The position numbers were made by a program, and so were the translations under genes. A stretch of 64,000 bases of DNA from assembly GCF_030052815.1 (NCBI RefSeq), contig NC_079499.1, positions 76,647,760 through 76,711,759 of the forward strand, in the 5' to 3' direction. The notes under the pieces are model-generated. The model saw only the letters and a list, made by a program, of their open reading frames with translations. It was not told the origin of the DNA and did not search any database. This DNA is from Hevea brasiliensis (Eukaryota > Streptophyta > Magnoliopsida > Malpighiales > Euphorbiaceae). This document shows positions 11,026 through 20,615 of the stretch, piece by piece; position 1 is the stretch's first letter, and each line of letters begins with the position of its first letter.

Positions 11026-11118
11026 TGTTGTGCACCACTGAGTCCTAGTACTCAGCGATAGCTTCTATTGCTGTCGCAGATACGGAGACTAGAAGAGCAG
11101 CAGACTGAGCTGCTAAGG
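11026..11118 (+). promoter_or_regulatory. Block conserved between A-type and B-type LTRs
   Basis: The block begins TGTTGTGCACCACT, continues through CTCAGCGATAGCTT and ends near GCTGCTAAGG. It is recognisable at 38956-39048, 40313-40402, 45193-45283 (minus) and 57825-57917 (minus), although the surrounding A and B LTR sequences differ much more. It includes a splice-acceptor-like pyrimidine/CAG stretch. Role unknown. Confidence 0.5.
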
Positions 11119-11780
11119 ATTGAGGATCTTCCTGTTTTGAAGCTATCGGATATAATTTATACCCTAATTGTAAATATTTCTTTTGATGTATGTATTGCAT
11201 ATAAATGTATGGACATGTAAATGGGTCTTGAGCAGCTTGTACAAAAATTTGTATGAAGTTTGTAATAAAGTTTAGTTTGTGTTTCTTTTGATATAAATTT
11301 GTAAGGATGTGTATAAATTGTTTTGTCTTTAATGAAATATGAGTGGAACTATTTTATTTAATTTGAATGAAATGTATTGCTAGTATTTTGAGGATTATTG
11401 AATTTTGAACTTGAGAAATTGATTGAAATGAATTGAGTTTGATTGTGAGATTGAAGTAGTTGTTGAGAAAAAATTTTAAAAGTGCTTTTTACAGGTTTGT
11501 GAAGAACTGGTTTTTCAAAATACAAACAGAACTCTGTCAAAATTTTTATAAAATTTGCAGAAAAACAAAATAGACCAAAAATATTAACTAGATTTACTTT
11601 TAATCATATGTTTTAAATACCTACTAGAAAATGCTCACCACTTATCAAAAGTAAGAAAATTGTTTAAAATTCCTTATAGGGTACTTAATGAGTTATCGGT
11701 AGGTGAAGTTCGGTAGTTCATTAGGTATTCTACGGGATCATATTATGCCTTACAGAAGGGTAAGGTGTGACATGTTTTAA

Positions 11781-11792
11781 TGGTATCAGAGC
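11781..11792 (+). other. Element B primer-binding site
   Basis: TGGTATCAGAGC follows the LTR end by 8 bases and matches the 3' end of plant initiator-methionine tRNA, the usual primer for minus-strand DNA synthesis in these elements. Confidence 0.9.
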
Positions 11793-11949
11793 AAAGGTTT
11801 TAAATAAATTTTGAACTTTGAATTTGCAATATTTTGTTGGTAAATACAACTGCTCATTGTCCATAATTGTTACATACAGTGCATTACATCATGAATATGA
11901 ACTAACGGAGGGAAATCTCCATATGTTACTTGTTCAGGAGATACCCTAA

Positions 11950-13218
11950 CTTCAGCCTTAGTTGAGCAGTCTGTTGAAGCTGAGGCACAAGGGGAAGCCC
12001 CAGCTTTACCAATTGTTAGTGGGTCAGCAGCACCAGCCCCACAAATGCGGCAGTTCCTGGCACAGTTCGCACAGCAAATGGCTGCGATGTTTCAACAAAT
12101 GGCTGGGGGTATGCCTGTTCAAGCTCCACCCCAACCACCTATGGCACAATCACTGCCTCCAGCCAGACAGTATGATAAGTTATTGAAGTATGGGGCTACT
12201 GAATTTAAGGGTACAGTGGACCCTTTAGAGGCAGAGCAATGGCTTGAAAGAATAGACAGAGTATTTAAGAAGCTGCACTGCCAAGATGAACTAAAGTTTG
12301 AGTATTCTGTGCTGTTACTGCAAGGGGATGCGTATGATTGGTGGAAGACCATCCCCCACAGCTTGGCTCAACCACGATCTTGACACAGGATGACTTCATT
12401 AAAGAATTGAGACAAATACATCGGATGCATATGTTGATCAGAAACTGCAAGAATTTTTAAGTTTGAAACAAGGGAATCGATCGGTGGCAGAGTATGAGAG
12501 GGAGTTCTCCCGCTTAAGTCATTATGCTGGGAGTCTCCTTACTACCAGCAAGGCAAGATGCAAGAGATTTGAGGCGGGTTTGAAGCCCAGCATAAGGATG
12601 CAAGTTGTGGGATTTCGACACAGTAACTTCTCAGAGCTTATGTCTCAAGCACTTAAACTGGAGGGAATTGAATTAGAAGCAACCCCAGTGAAAGAAAAAT
12701 CAGAAAAAGCTGAGAAATCAAAAAAAAGATAAGGGGGAAAAATCAGTTGAACAGAGTTCTGGTGCTACCTCTGGAAAGAGAAAGAAATTTAGTGGACCCA
12801 GCAGGGGTCGAGGTGGAAGATTTGGTAGAGGCAGATTTTGCAGGCGAGACCCCTAGGTGCAGTCGTGATCGGCGAGGGTTCACATTCTCGCCTACCGTGA
12901 GACTTGTGGCAAGATTCATGGGGGAGAGTGTTATTGGGCCACTGGAGCCTGCTTTAACTGCAGAGGCAAGGGTCATTTAGTAAGAGACTGCACTAGTGCT
13001 CCGTCTTCGAGATTTGGTCCAGCTCCTACTACTGCTGAGGGATCTATTCAAAGTCCTGCTCCCAGAGGTTCACAGTCAATTGGCAGAGGAAGAGGCAGAG
13101 GTAGAGGCACTGCTTCAGGCAGTCAGGGCACAGTTGGTCAGTCGGGACAAGGAAGTGCATCAACCAGAATCTGCACAATGAGACAGCGAGAAGAGGCTGA
13201 GACTTCTGATGTGGTAGC
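11950..13218 (+). pseudogene. Element B gag, broken
   Basis: In one frame from about 11950, QSVEAEAQGEAP leads into the Tekay-type gag core: ARQYDKLLKYGATEFKGTVD, AEQWLERIDRVFKKL and GDAYDWWKTIPHSL. The frame then breaks at about 12370 and resumes at 12463 with KQGNRSVAEYEREFSRLSHYA. A CCHC zinc knuckle (CFNCRGKGHLVRDC) lies at 12950-12991 in another frame. No in-frame ATG is visible upstream, so no start is given. The segment 12366-12420, compared with element A, shows CAG/CTG-centred changes that may be sequence errors. Copia-1 cuts the end just before the protease. Confidence 0.85.
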
Positions 13219-15308
13219 TGTTAGTAGTATGCCCTAGAGCATATCATTTAGTATGTATCTTGTACATATTTTATTAATAAATGGCATTTCCACTTTTCCG
13301 TTTACATAATATATTTATGTGTAATAGAAAAGGTCCATTGATATTTTGTTAGAAATATTATTCTTAAGTTGTTAAGAATATGAGTGACAATATTTCTAGC
13401 ACAAAGTATCATAAATAGGTTCACAATCGAGGATACTTCATAATAAGGACATGACTTATCCAGAAAGATTGTATTCATGTTTGTTCCCAAGTTATTTATA
13501 TGAGATATAAATAAGATGGAATGGTGAGTCTCATGCCATATAACAAACTTGATAGGCACTTATAAATGATAAGTAGGCCGAACCAGTGACACTTATGACA
13601 AACACATGGAGTTTACTCTTGTCAATGTTTTGTCATAAATCATATCGATGCATATAATCTTTAGACACGAGATAGCACTTATCTTGTATATAGGTAGTTT
13701 GAGTTTGATCTGCTTTCATACTTGTACTATGTATGGGTATATGGGCATGTGTTGGCTCTGCTAGTTATATATGGAGGTAGGTGTTGATCAAGAATGAATC
13801 TGTTCATCTAAGTAAATAGAGATAAAATCCTAAGTTCATTTAATTGTTCTTGATGTTTCAAGTTCTGGCAGACAGATAGATTTATTCGTAAAAGAGTTTC
13901 GATGAGAAAATCTTTTAATCAAGAACTGGAATTAAAAGAGAACATAATATTCATAGCAAATGGAGTTTGACATAAACCATGACTCTTGAGTTGGGATTTT
14001 GTAACAGAGAGATTCTAGTGCATGGTAACATATGATTATAGGTTCATTTAAGGTAAACCTTATTACTAATTGGGTGGCCATGGCATGCTATGCTAGGTGT
14101 TAACCATGGTCTATGAGGTTCATAAAATGATTTAGAGAAATCATTTATGGTAAGAAAGAGTTCTGATGATATTAAGAGTTGATATCATGTCTCATTGCCA
14201 ATTAGTGATGAGCCTAGTAAGTCACACACATACACAAGTTATCACCTAATTAAATATTATTTAATTAATTAATTAAAGAGTTTAAATTGATTAATTAAAT
14301 AGGTTTGGTTTGCAATTAGATTGCAAAGTCCCTAGCATGACTTGAAACCAAATCTAGATTATTAGATGTATAATATAAGTTAAATTTATATTTAAAGTGT
14401 TTAAATATGAATTTAATTAATGAGAAATTAATTAATAGAGATTAATTAATTAATTTATATTTGATATAAATTAATTAGAAGAAGAAAATAATTATTTTGG
14501 GTTAAGAACTCAAAATTAAGACACAGGGGCATTTTGGTCATTTTGCAGTGTGACTCATGGCACCATGAGATGGTGACACATGGCATAACACATAAGCTTG
14601 CCAAATATATATATTTTTTTAATCATGTAAGATGATTAAAATCAAGATTAAATATAGGTTTGACACTTGGCACAATGTGATTGGGTCACTTAAACCTAGA
14701 GCTAATCAAAGGATGACATGTGGCAAGGGTTTAATGTGTTAACCTAGCTATTTAAGTGTTGTTATGAAAAGAAAAGCAACTAGCAGCCACTCCTCTCCTT
14801 TGTCACGCCACTTTGAGGGTTTTTATCTATTCTTCTTCATCTCTCATCAATTCAAAGAGATTAGCCATCAATCTCTTGAATTAAGAACACTAGGAATTGT
14901 TTCTAGTGTCCTGTTTACATCTTTAATCTCTTAAAAGGCAGAACTTGATTTTCTAATTAATAGAAAAAGCTTTAGAAGCTATTCAAGGGCTGCCATAGGT
15001 GTTCTTGGTGTGGACAAGCTAGAGGGACAACATCCGTGTCTCAAGACGAATCTCAAAGGCGCAGAGTGCATCAAGAGGTTAGTGTAATCGTTCTTGATTT
15101 AATCTAGGGTTCTAAAATTAATCTGATTAATTTTAAAATCTTAAATGGCAAATACAGATCCAAAAAACATATTAAAAGAGTTTTAATATGTTGTTTATCA
15201 TTGAAATCAAATAGATAAAAATAAATCTTGCATGGTGCTTGTGACCCTAGGTGAAAATTTTTGAATTCAATGGTATAATCTTGTGTTTTTCACGCTTCCG
15301 TTCCTTCA
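13219..15308 (+). repeat. Copia-1 5' LTR
   Basis: It starts TGTTAGTAG, ends CGTTCCTTCA and is 2090 bp. A TATA-like TATTTAAG lies at 14749-14756. Differences from the 3' LTR concentrate around former CAG/CTG triplets (for example near 13670, 13860-13900, 13982 and 15030-15070). No gene is present; the 85-codon antisense frame 13302-13559 recurs in other copies but has no recognisable product. Confidence 0.95.
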
Positions 15309-15310
15309 AT

Positions 15311-15323
15311 TGGTATCAGAGCC
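15311..15323 (+). other. Copia-1 primer-binding site
   Basis: TGGTATCAGAGCC lies two bases after the LTR end and is complementary to initiator-methionine tRNA. Confidence 0.92.
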
Positions 15324-17058
15324 ACTATATTTGCCATTTAGATTGTTGATTATATGATTTAATTGTGTGTTTGATCATGAGATCAAAAGTTCATTGCTGG
15401 TTGCAAAGCAAGTTGGCGGCATACTTGAAAAAAAACCATCAATGGTGCACATGGTTTGGCTTCCATGGGTGGTTTAAGATTTGGCTTTTAATTCTGCAAT
15501 TGTTGTATGATCTAAGGCCTATTCTTTGACTAATTAAAGTGTTTAATTAGTAGTTTTTATCACACAATTAAATTATGATTCAAATCTGAATTTTAAAAGT
15601 TGTTTGAATGTGATTCAAATCTGAATTTTTAAAGTTGTTTGAATCATATTTAAATCTGATTTTTTAAAATTGATTCAATAAAATTCAGATCTGATTTTTT
15701 AAGAAATATTTGAATGTGATTCAAATCTGATTTTTTAAAAAATGTTTGAATGTGATTCAAATCTGAATTTTTGAAGTTATTTGAATGTGATTCAAATCTG
15801 AATTTTTAAATTTGTTTGAATGAGATTCAAATCTGAATTTTTAAATTTATTTGAATCATATTCAAATCTGGATTTTTAAGTTGAATATGAGATATTCAAT
15901 TTAATTTAAGTATGTATGTTTTATTTAATTGTTAAATAGTGATATGCATGATGGATGATCATGGACTATAAAAGACCAATGTGATTGGATTTATTTCTTT
16001 TATGTTTTTTTGGGATTGTAAATTAATTAATTTATTTTAATTTATTTTGGGCATGTATTATTAAGTTTGTAATATTTTTGGGTTGTAATTTCATTTATTT
16101 AAGTTCTTGTAAATTCGCCTTGGTATGCCAAGGATTACTATGTAATATTGGATTGCAAGAAGTTCAAGGAGGTCAAGAGCATTGGTGGGACCAGTGGGAG
16201 GAATTCAATATCAAGTGTTGATTATGTACTCCTTCAGCAACTCTTGTAAAATGAATGAATGAAATGCACCTAGGAATGCCCTGATTCAATTCTTGGTGGC
16301 TCAGAATTGAATCCCTTAGAAAGTCCATGATCATACCATATTTACTGCTTATCCATGAATGCATGAGATGTATGGAAATGTATGCAATTATATGATATAT
16401 GCATGCTAAATGGATAATGTGCAAAGTGAGACCTTAATAGTAATTAGGATGGCTATAAAATCTTCCAAACAAATGATTAAGTTGGAAATTGTATAATTAA
16501 AGTAATTATAACATAAGCCCTCCATTGGGGCAATTATTTTAAAAAATTTTAAATAGTTGCATAAGATGCAATTTATTTAAAAGATTTTCTTAAGAATAAT
16601 TGTTAAGCATGAGATGTTGTAAATATGTAAATGGTTTAGTGGCCAATATTGGATGTACCTGAGGACATTAAAATTATTTGCATAATTACTGACTCAATGG
16701 GATCAACTTAACTAATGCAAGATAAGTCAATAATGGATGTACCTGAGATTTTGAGCATTAGGGGCTAGGTAAAGGATTGAACCTCACATGAGATGTGATG
16801 GGCAAGGAGTTGCTCACTTATAGTTTATTGTAATTCCAATAATGGATGTACCTGAGGATGATCAATAGAATTATAAGAATTCAATCACCCACTAGAAATC
16901 CATCCAACTAGGATTTCCGTTTTCTACTTTGAAAGTGTAGGATTCGCTAAGTTAGTGGGAGGACCAATTTGATTAAAAGACCATAATCATTTTGGTTAAT
17001 TACATGATACATTTACTAATTAATCTGGTTATTTTCTGCGATTAATTTTACGATAAAA
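15324..17058 (+). other. Copia-1 long untranslated leader
   Basis: About 1.7 kb without coding signal separates the primer-binding site from gag. It holds a tandem array (15577-15880), a 6-bp-stem hairpin CCTTGGTATGCCAAGG (16118-16133), and three spaced copies of a motif around GGATGTACCTGAG (16644-16665, 16728-16747, 16837-16858). Corresponding leaders occur in copia-2 and copia-3. Confidence 0.8.
15577..15880 (+). repeat. Tandem array of about 35-bp units in the copia-1 leader
   Basis: About nine imperfect units of the type ATTCAAATCTGAATTTT plus a variable T/A-rich part and TTTGAATGTG. Each unit junction forms a small palindrome, TTTGAAT-GTG-ATTCAAA. Equivalent arrays of about ten units are in copia-2 (32565-32910) and copia-3 (50187-50527). 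Confidence 0.85.
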
Positions 17059-17912
17059 ATGAGCACAAAACAACCACCACCATCCAATATCCTTGCAAGC
17101 ATACTTGATCACAATAGGTTGACAGGACCTAATCCGATTGGCTAAGAAATTTGAAACTTGTCCTGAACCTTGAACATATAGGATATGTTCTAGATTCAAA
17201 TGTTCCTGGTCCCTTACCTCCAGAGGCCACACAAGAGGAACATGAAACTTTGGACAAGTGGAAGGAGCATGATATGAGAGCTAAGTGTTACATGCTTGCT
17301 TCCATGAGTAATGAGTTACAGAAGCAACATGGAAACATACAGAGTGCAAGAGAGATCCTCCTTCACCTACAAGAGTTGTATGGTGAGCACAGCAGAAATG
17401 CTAGGTATGAGATATCTAGGCAGCTATTCCGCATGAGGATATCTGAGGGACAGAATGTTGGAGATCATGTCTACAAGATGATTCAGCTGATTGAGCAGTT
17501 GGAACATCTTGACTTCCACATGGATTTCCAACTACTAACGGATTTGATCCTTCAGTCCCTTCCTGAGTCTTTTGGGAATTTTGTGACAAATTTCCATATG
17601 ACTAGACAGGAATGCACCTTAGCTGGTTTACTCAACACGCTGGTTATTGCCCAAAAGAATATGCTGGGCAATAAAGGAAAAGAGGTAGCTTTGGTTGCAT
17701 CTTCTTCTGTGGAAAGTCCAACAAGAAGAAGGGCAATAGGAAAAAGAAACCTCGATTCTGGTCCTTCCAAGAAAATAGCTAAACAGAAAAGGAAGATTAA
17801 AGCTGATAAAGGCAAAGGAAAGTGTCTCCACTGCCAACAGGAAAGTGTTTCCATTGCCAACAGGAAAGTGTTTCCATTGTCAGTAAGAAAGTGTTTCCAC
17901 TGGCCAGAGTAA
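17059..17912 (+). pseudogene. Copia-1 gag, frameshifted, with altered zinc knuckle
   Basis: ATG at 17059 starts MSTKQPPPSNILASILDHNR, as in copia-2. The frame breaks near 17130, where a CTGTCTG in the other copies reads CCG, and continues from about 17151 with NLEHIGYVLDSNVPGP, then RYEISRQLFRMRI and NFHMTRQECTLAGLLN, the capsid-like part of plant copia gag. The lysine-rich tail leads into four tandem 23-bp copies of the zinc-knuckle start (17817-17908), then a stop at 17910. Gag packages the RNA; this copy lacks a normal CCHC knuckle. Confidence 0.87.
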
Positions 17913-18755
17913 AGCAATCTAAATGAATGCAATGCCATGGTGAAAACCAACTCAAGTTCAAAATATATTTGGCACTTAAGGTTATGTCATGTTGCAGAAG
18001 ATAGGATTACAAAATTGGAGAAAATGGGGATTTTATCCTCATTGGGCTCTGAGCCTACTCCAACTTGTGAATCTTGCCTTCAAGGCAAAAATGACTAGAT
18101 TACCCTTTGTTGGACAAGGTCTAAGAGCTGAAAATATTTTGGAACTAATACATAGTGATGTATGTGGTCCGTTTAAATAAATGGCTAGAAGGGGTTTTCA
18201 TTATATTATTACCTTTACTGATGATAAATCAAGGTTTGGGTATTTGTATTTGATGAAATACAAACATGAATCTTTTGAAAAGTTCAAAGAATTTAAATCT
18301 GAAGTAGAAAATCAAACAGGAAAGAATATTAAAGCTCTTCGATCAGATCGTGGAGGTGAATATTTGAGTACTGAATTTGATGAATACTTGAGAGAGCATG
18401 GCATTGTTTCTCAGCTGACTCCTCCAGGAACGCCACAGCTAAATGGTGTATCTGAAAGGAGAAATCGTACCCTATTGGATATGGTACGTAGTATGATGAG
18501 CTATACTGATATGCCAATCTCTTTTTGGGGATTTGCATTAGAATCAGCTTTATATATTCTGAATATGATTCCATCAAAATCAGTTTCTTCCACACCTTAT
18601 GAGATATGGCATGGAAGAAAACCAAGTCTTAAGCATGTTAAGATTTGGGGTTGTCCAGCTTATATCAAAAAGCTGAACACTGCTAAATTGGAGACCAGAT
18701 CAGAAAAAGGTCGATTTGTTGGATATCCAAAAGATAGTTTTGAATATTATTTTAT
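17913..18755 (+). pseudogene. Copia-1 integrase region
   Basis: After the deletion that removed the protease, the pre-integrase zinc-binding part is readable (YIWHLRLCHVAEDRI, CESCLQGK) in shifting frames. The core follows: HSDVCGPF, then KALRSDRGGEYLSTEFDEYL and PQLNGVSERRNRTLLD carry the D, D and E of the catalytic triad. A TAA at 18178-18180 interrupts it. Near 18750 one T is missing compared with copia-2, shifting the frame into RT; copia-3 shares this shift. Integrase would insert the cDNA into host DNA. Confidence 0.88.
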
Positions 18756-20056
18756 TTGCCTACTTCACAAAAGGTTGTTATAAGTAGAGATACCACATTT
18801 CTTGAACAACGGTTTGTTCAAGAAGGAGGCAAAGGAAGGCAAATAGAGTTAGAATTGGAGAATTCTGACCAACCAACAGATCAGATGGATATAGATCCAT
18901 CTAGTCAACCAATACCCGTTGATGAAACATCTACAGCTGTTCCTCGTAGAACAACCAGGGTATCTCACCCACCAGTGAGATATGGTTTTCTTCATGAAGA
19001 AGAACAAGAGTTGTCTACACATGAAGAAGTAGATCATGGAGATGATCCACTTACCTATGAAGAAGCTATATCAGATATAGACTCTTCAAAATGGATTGAT
19101 GCTATGAAATCCGAGATTGATTCCATGTATAAGAATCAAGTTTGGGATCTTGTTGACCCACCTGAAGGTATTATACCTATAGGGAACAAATGGGTTTTCA
19201 AGAAGAAAATTTGTTCTGATGGAAAGGTAAAGACCTATAAGGCAAGGCTAGTAGCGAAAGGGTTTTGCCAAAGGCAAAGAATCGACTATGAGGAGACTTT
19301 CTCGCCTGTTGCCATGCTTAAATCAATTAGGATTTTATTAGCAATAGCTGCGTACTATGATTATGAGATTTGGCAGATGGATGTCAAAACAGCTTTTCTC
19401 AATGGATACATTGAAGAACACATTTTCATGGAACAACCTAAGGGATTTGAATCCCAAGATGGTTCCAAGGTATGCAAGCTAAAGCGATCCATTTATGGGT
19501 TGAAACAAGCTTCGAGGAGTTAGAACATCTGTTTTGATGAAGCCATTAAATCCTTTGGTTTTATCAAAAATGAGGATGAGCCATGTGTATATAAGAAGGT
19601 TAGTGACAGTGCTATCACTTTCCTTGTCTTATATGTGGATGACATACTGTTGATGGGTAATGACACAGGTATGTTGACGACTATAAAGGTATGGTTGTCA
19701 AATACATTCTTCATGAAAGACTTAGGGGAGGCAACCTACATTCTTGAGATTCGCATCTATAGAGATAGAGCGAAAAGAATAATTGGTTTATCCCAAAGTC
19801 TATACTTGGAAAAGGTGTTAAAGAGGTTTAACATGCTTGATTCCAAGAGAGGATTATTACCAGTGAGACATGGTATCCATCTTTCTAAAGAGATGTCTCC
19901 AAAGACACCTGAAGAAAGAGATAAGATGGCCAGGATTCCATATGCTTCGGCTATTGGAAGTTTAATGTATGCAATATTGTGTACTAGGCCGGATATCGTA
20001 TATGCTGTTAGTTTGACTAGCAGGTATCAATCCAATCCAGGTTTGGAACATCGATA
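18756..20056 (+). pseudogene. Copia-1 reverse transcriptase
   Basis: RT begins around SKWIDAMKSEIDSMYKNQVW and continues GNKWVFKKKICSDGKVKTYK, ARLVAKGF, YEETFSPVAMLKSIRILLAI and WQMDVKTAFLNGYIEE, the first catalytic Asp region. A TAG near 19521 breaks the frame; the catalytic YVDD (Asp codons 19638-19643) is intact further on, followed by the thumb with MARIPYASAIGSLMYA. It would copy element RNA to DNA. Near-identical protein is seen in copia-3. Confidence 0.9.
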
Positions 20057-20602
20057 GTATCAAGAATATCCTGAAGTACGTGAGAAGAACTAAGGATTTA
20101 TTCTTGATTTATGGAGGTGGAGACTTGCAATTGGATGGTTATCACGATTCGATTTCCAATCGGATATCGATGATAGAAAGTCTACCGTTATTTGTTCATT
20201 TGTGCGATCGGTTGGAAGAGTTCCAAGCGAGCACGATTGCAGATTCCACTCGAGGTCGAGTATATTGCTGCATCAGATGCTGCAAAGGAAGCTGTTTGGA
20301 TAAAGAAGTTCGTGACAGAACTTACAGTAGTTCCTTCCATTGAGTCAGCAGTTCCATTACACTGTGACAACAATGGAGCAGTCATTACAGGCTAAGGAAC
20401 TAAGGTCTCACCAAAATCCAAACACATAGAAAGGCACTACTACATTATCAGAGATATAGTTGGGCAAGGCGATATAGCCATGCAGAAAAATAACATCAGC
20501 TAAAAAATTCAGCTGATCCATTCACTAAGCTTTTGTCACAAGTTCAGTTAGACCGACATCTTGAGAAGATAGGTCTAAGATATTGTAAGAAATGGCTCTA
20601 GT
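20057..20602 (+). pseudogene. Copia-1 RNase H, heavily scrambled
   Basis: The region aligns with the RNase H of copia-2, but between 20041 and 20260 many CAG or CTG triplets appear as CG, destroying the frame. From about 20265 intact phrases return in frame (IAASDAAKEAVWIKKFVTEL, HCDNNGAV), then it breaks again. The alternating clean and scrambled stretches may be sequencing error rather than true decay. Confidence 0.8.
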
Positions 20603-20605
20603 GCT

Positions 20606-20615
20606 AGTGGGAGAT
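20606..20615 (+). other. Copia-1 polypurine tract
   Basis: AGTGGGAGAT directly precedes the 3' LTR and is the expected plus-strand primer. Confidence 0.85.

Larger units (their letters stand above)
8270..11772 (+). repeat. Element B 5' LTR
   Basis: It runs from TGTAACACCCCCG to GGTGTGACA, 3503 bp, and pairs with 36205-39702. It contains a 20-bp palindrome (8832-8851), an A+T-rich candidate promoter zone near 8870-8945 followed by C/T-rich leader-like sequence, a splice-donor-like AG/GTAAGC at 9160/9161, a strong hairpin (9751-9783), and a block shared with element A (11026-11118). Open frames such as 8948-9163 recur in the other LTR simply because the LTRs are duplicates; they resemble no protein known to me. 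Confidence 0.93.

Noticed and set aside
15577..15880. Array of about 35-bp repeats resembling a CRISPR array
   Set aside because: Units are contiguous with no unique spacers, lie in the leader of a plant copia element and recur in the other copies.
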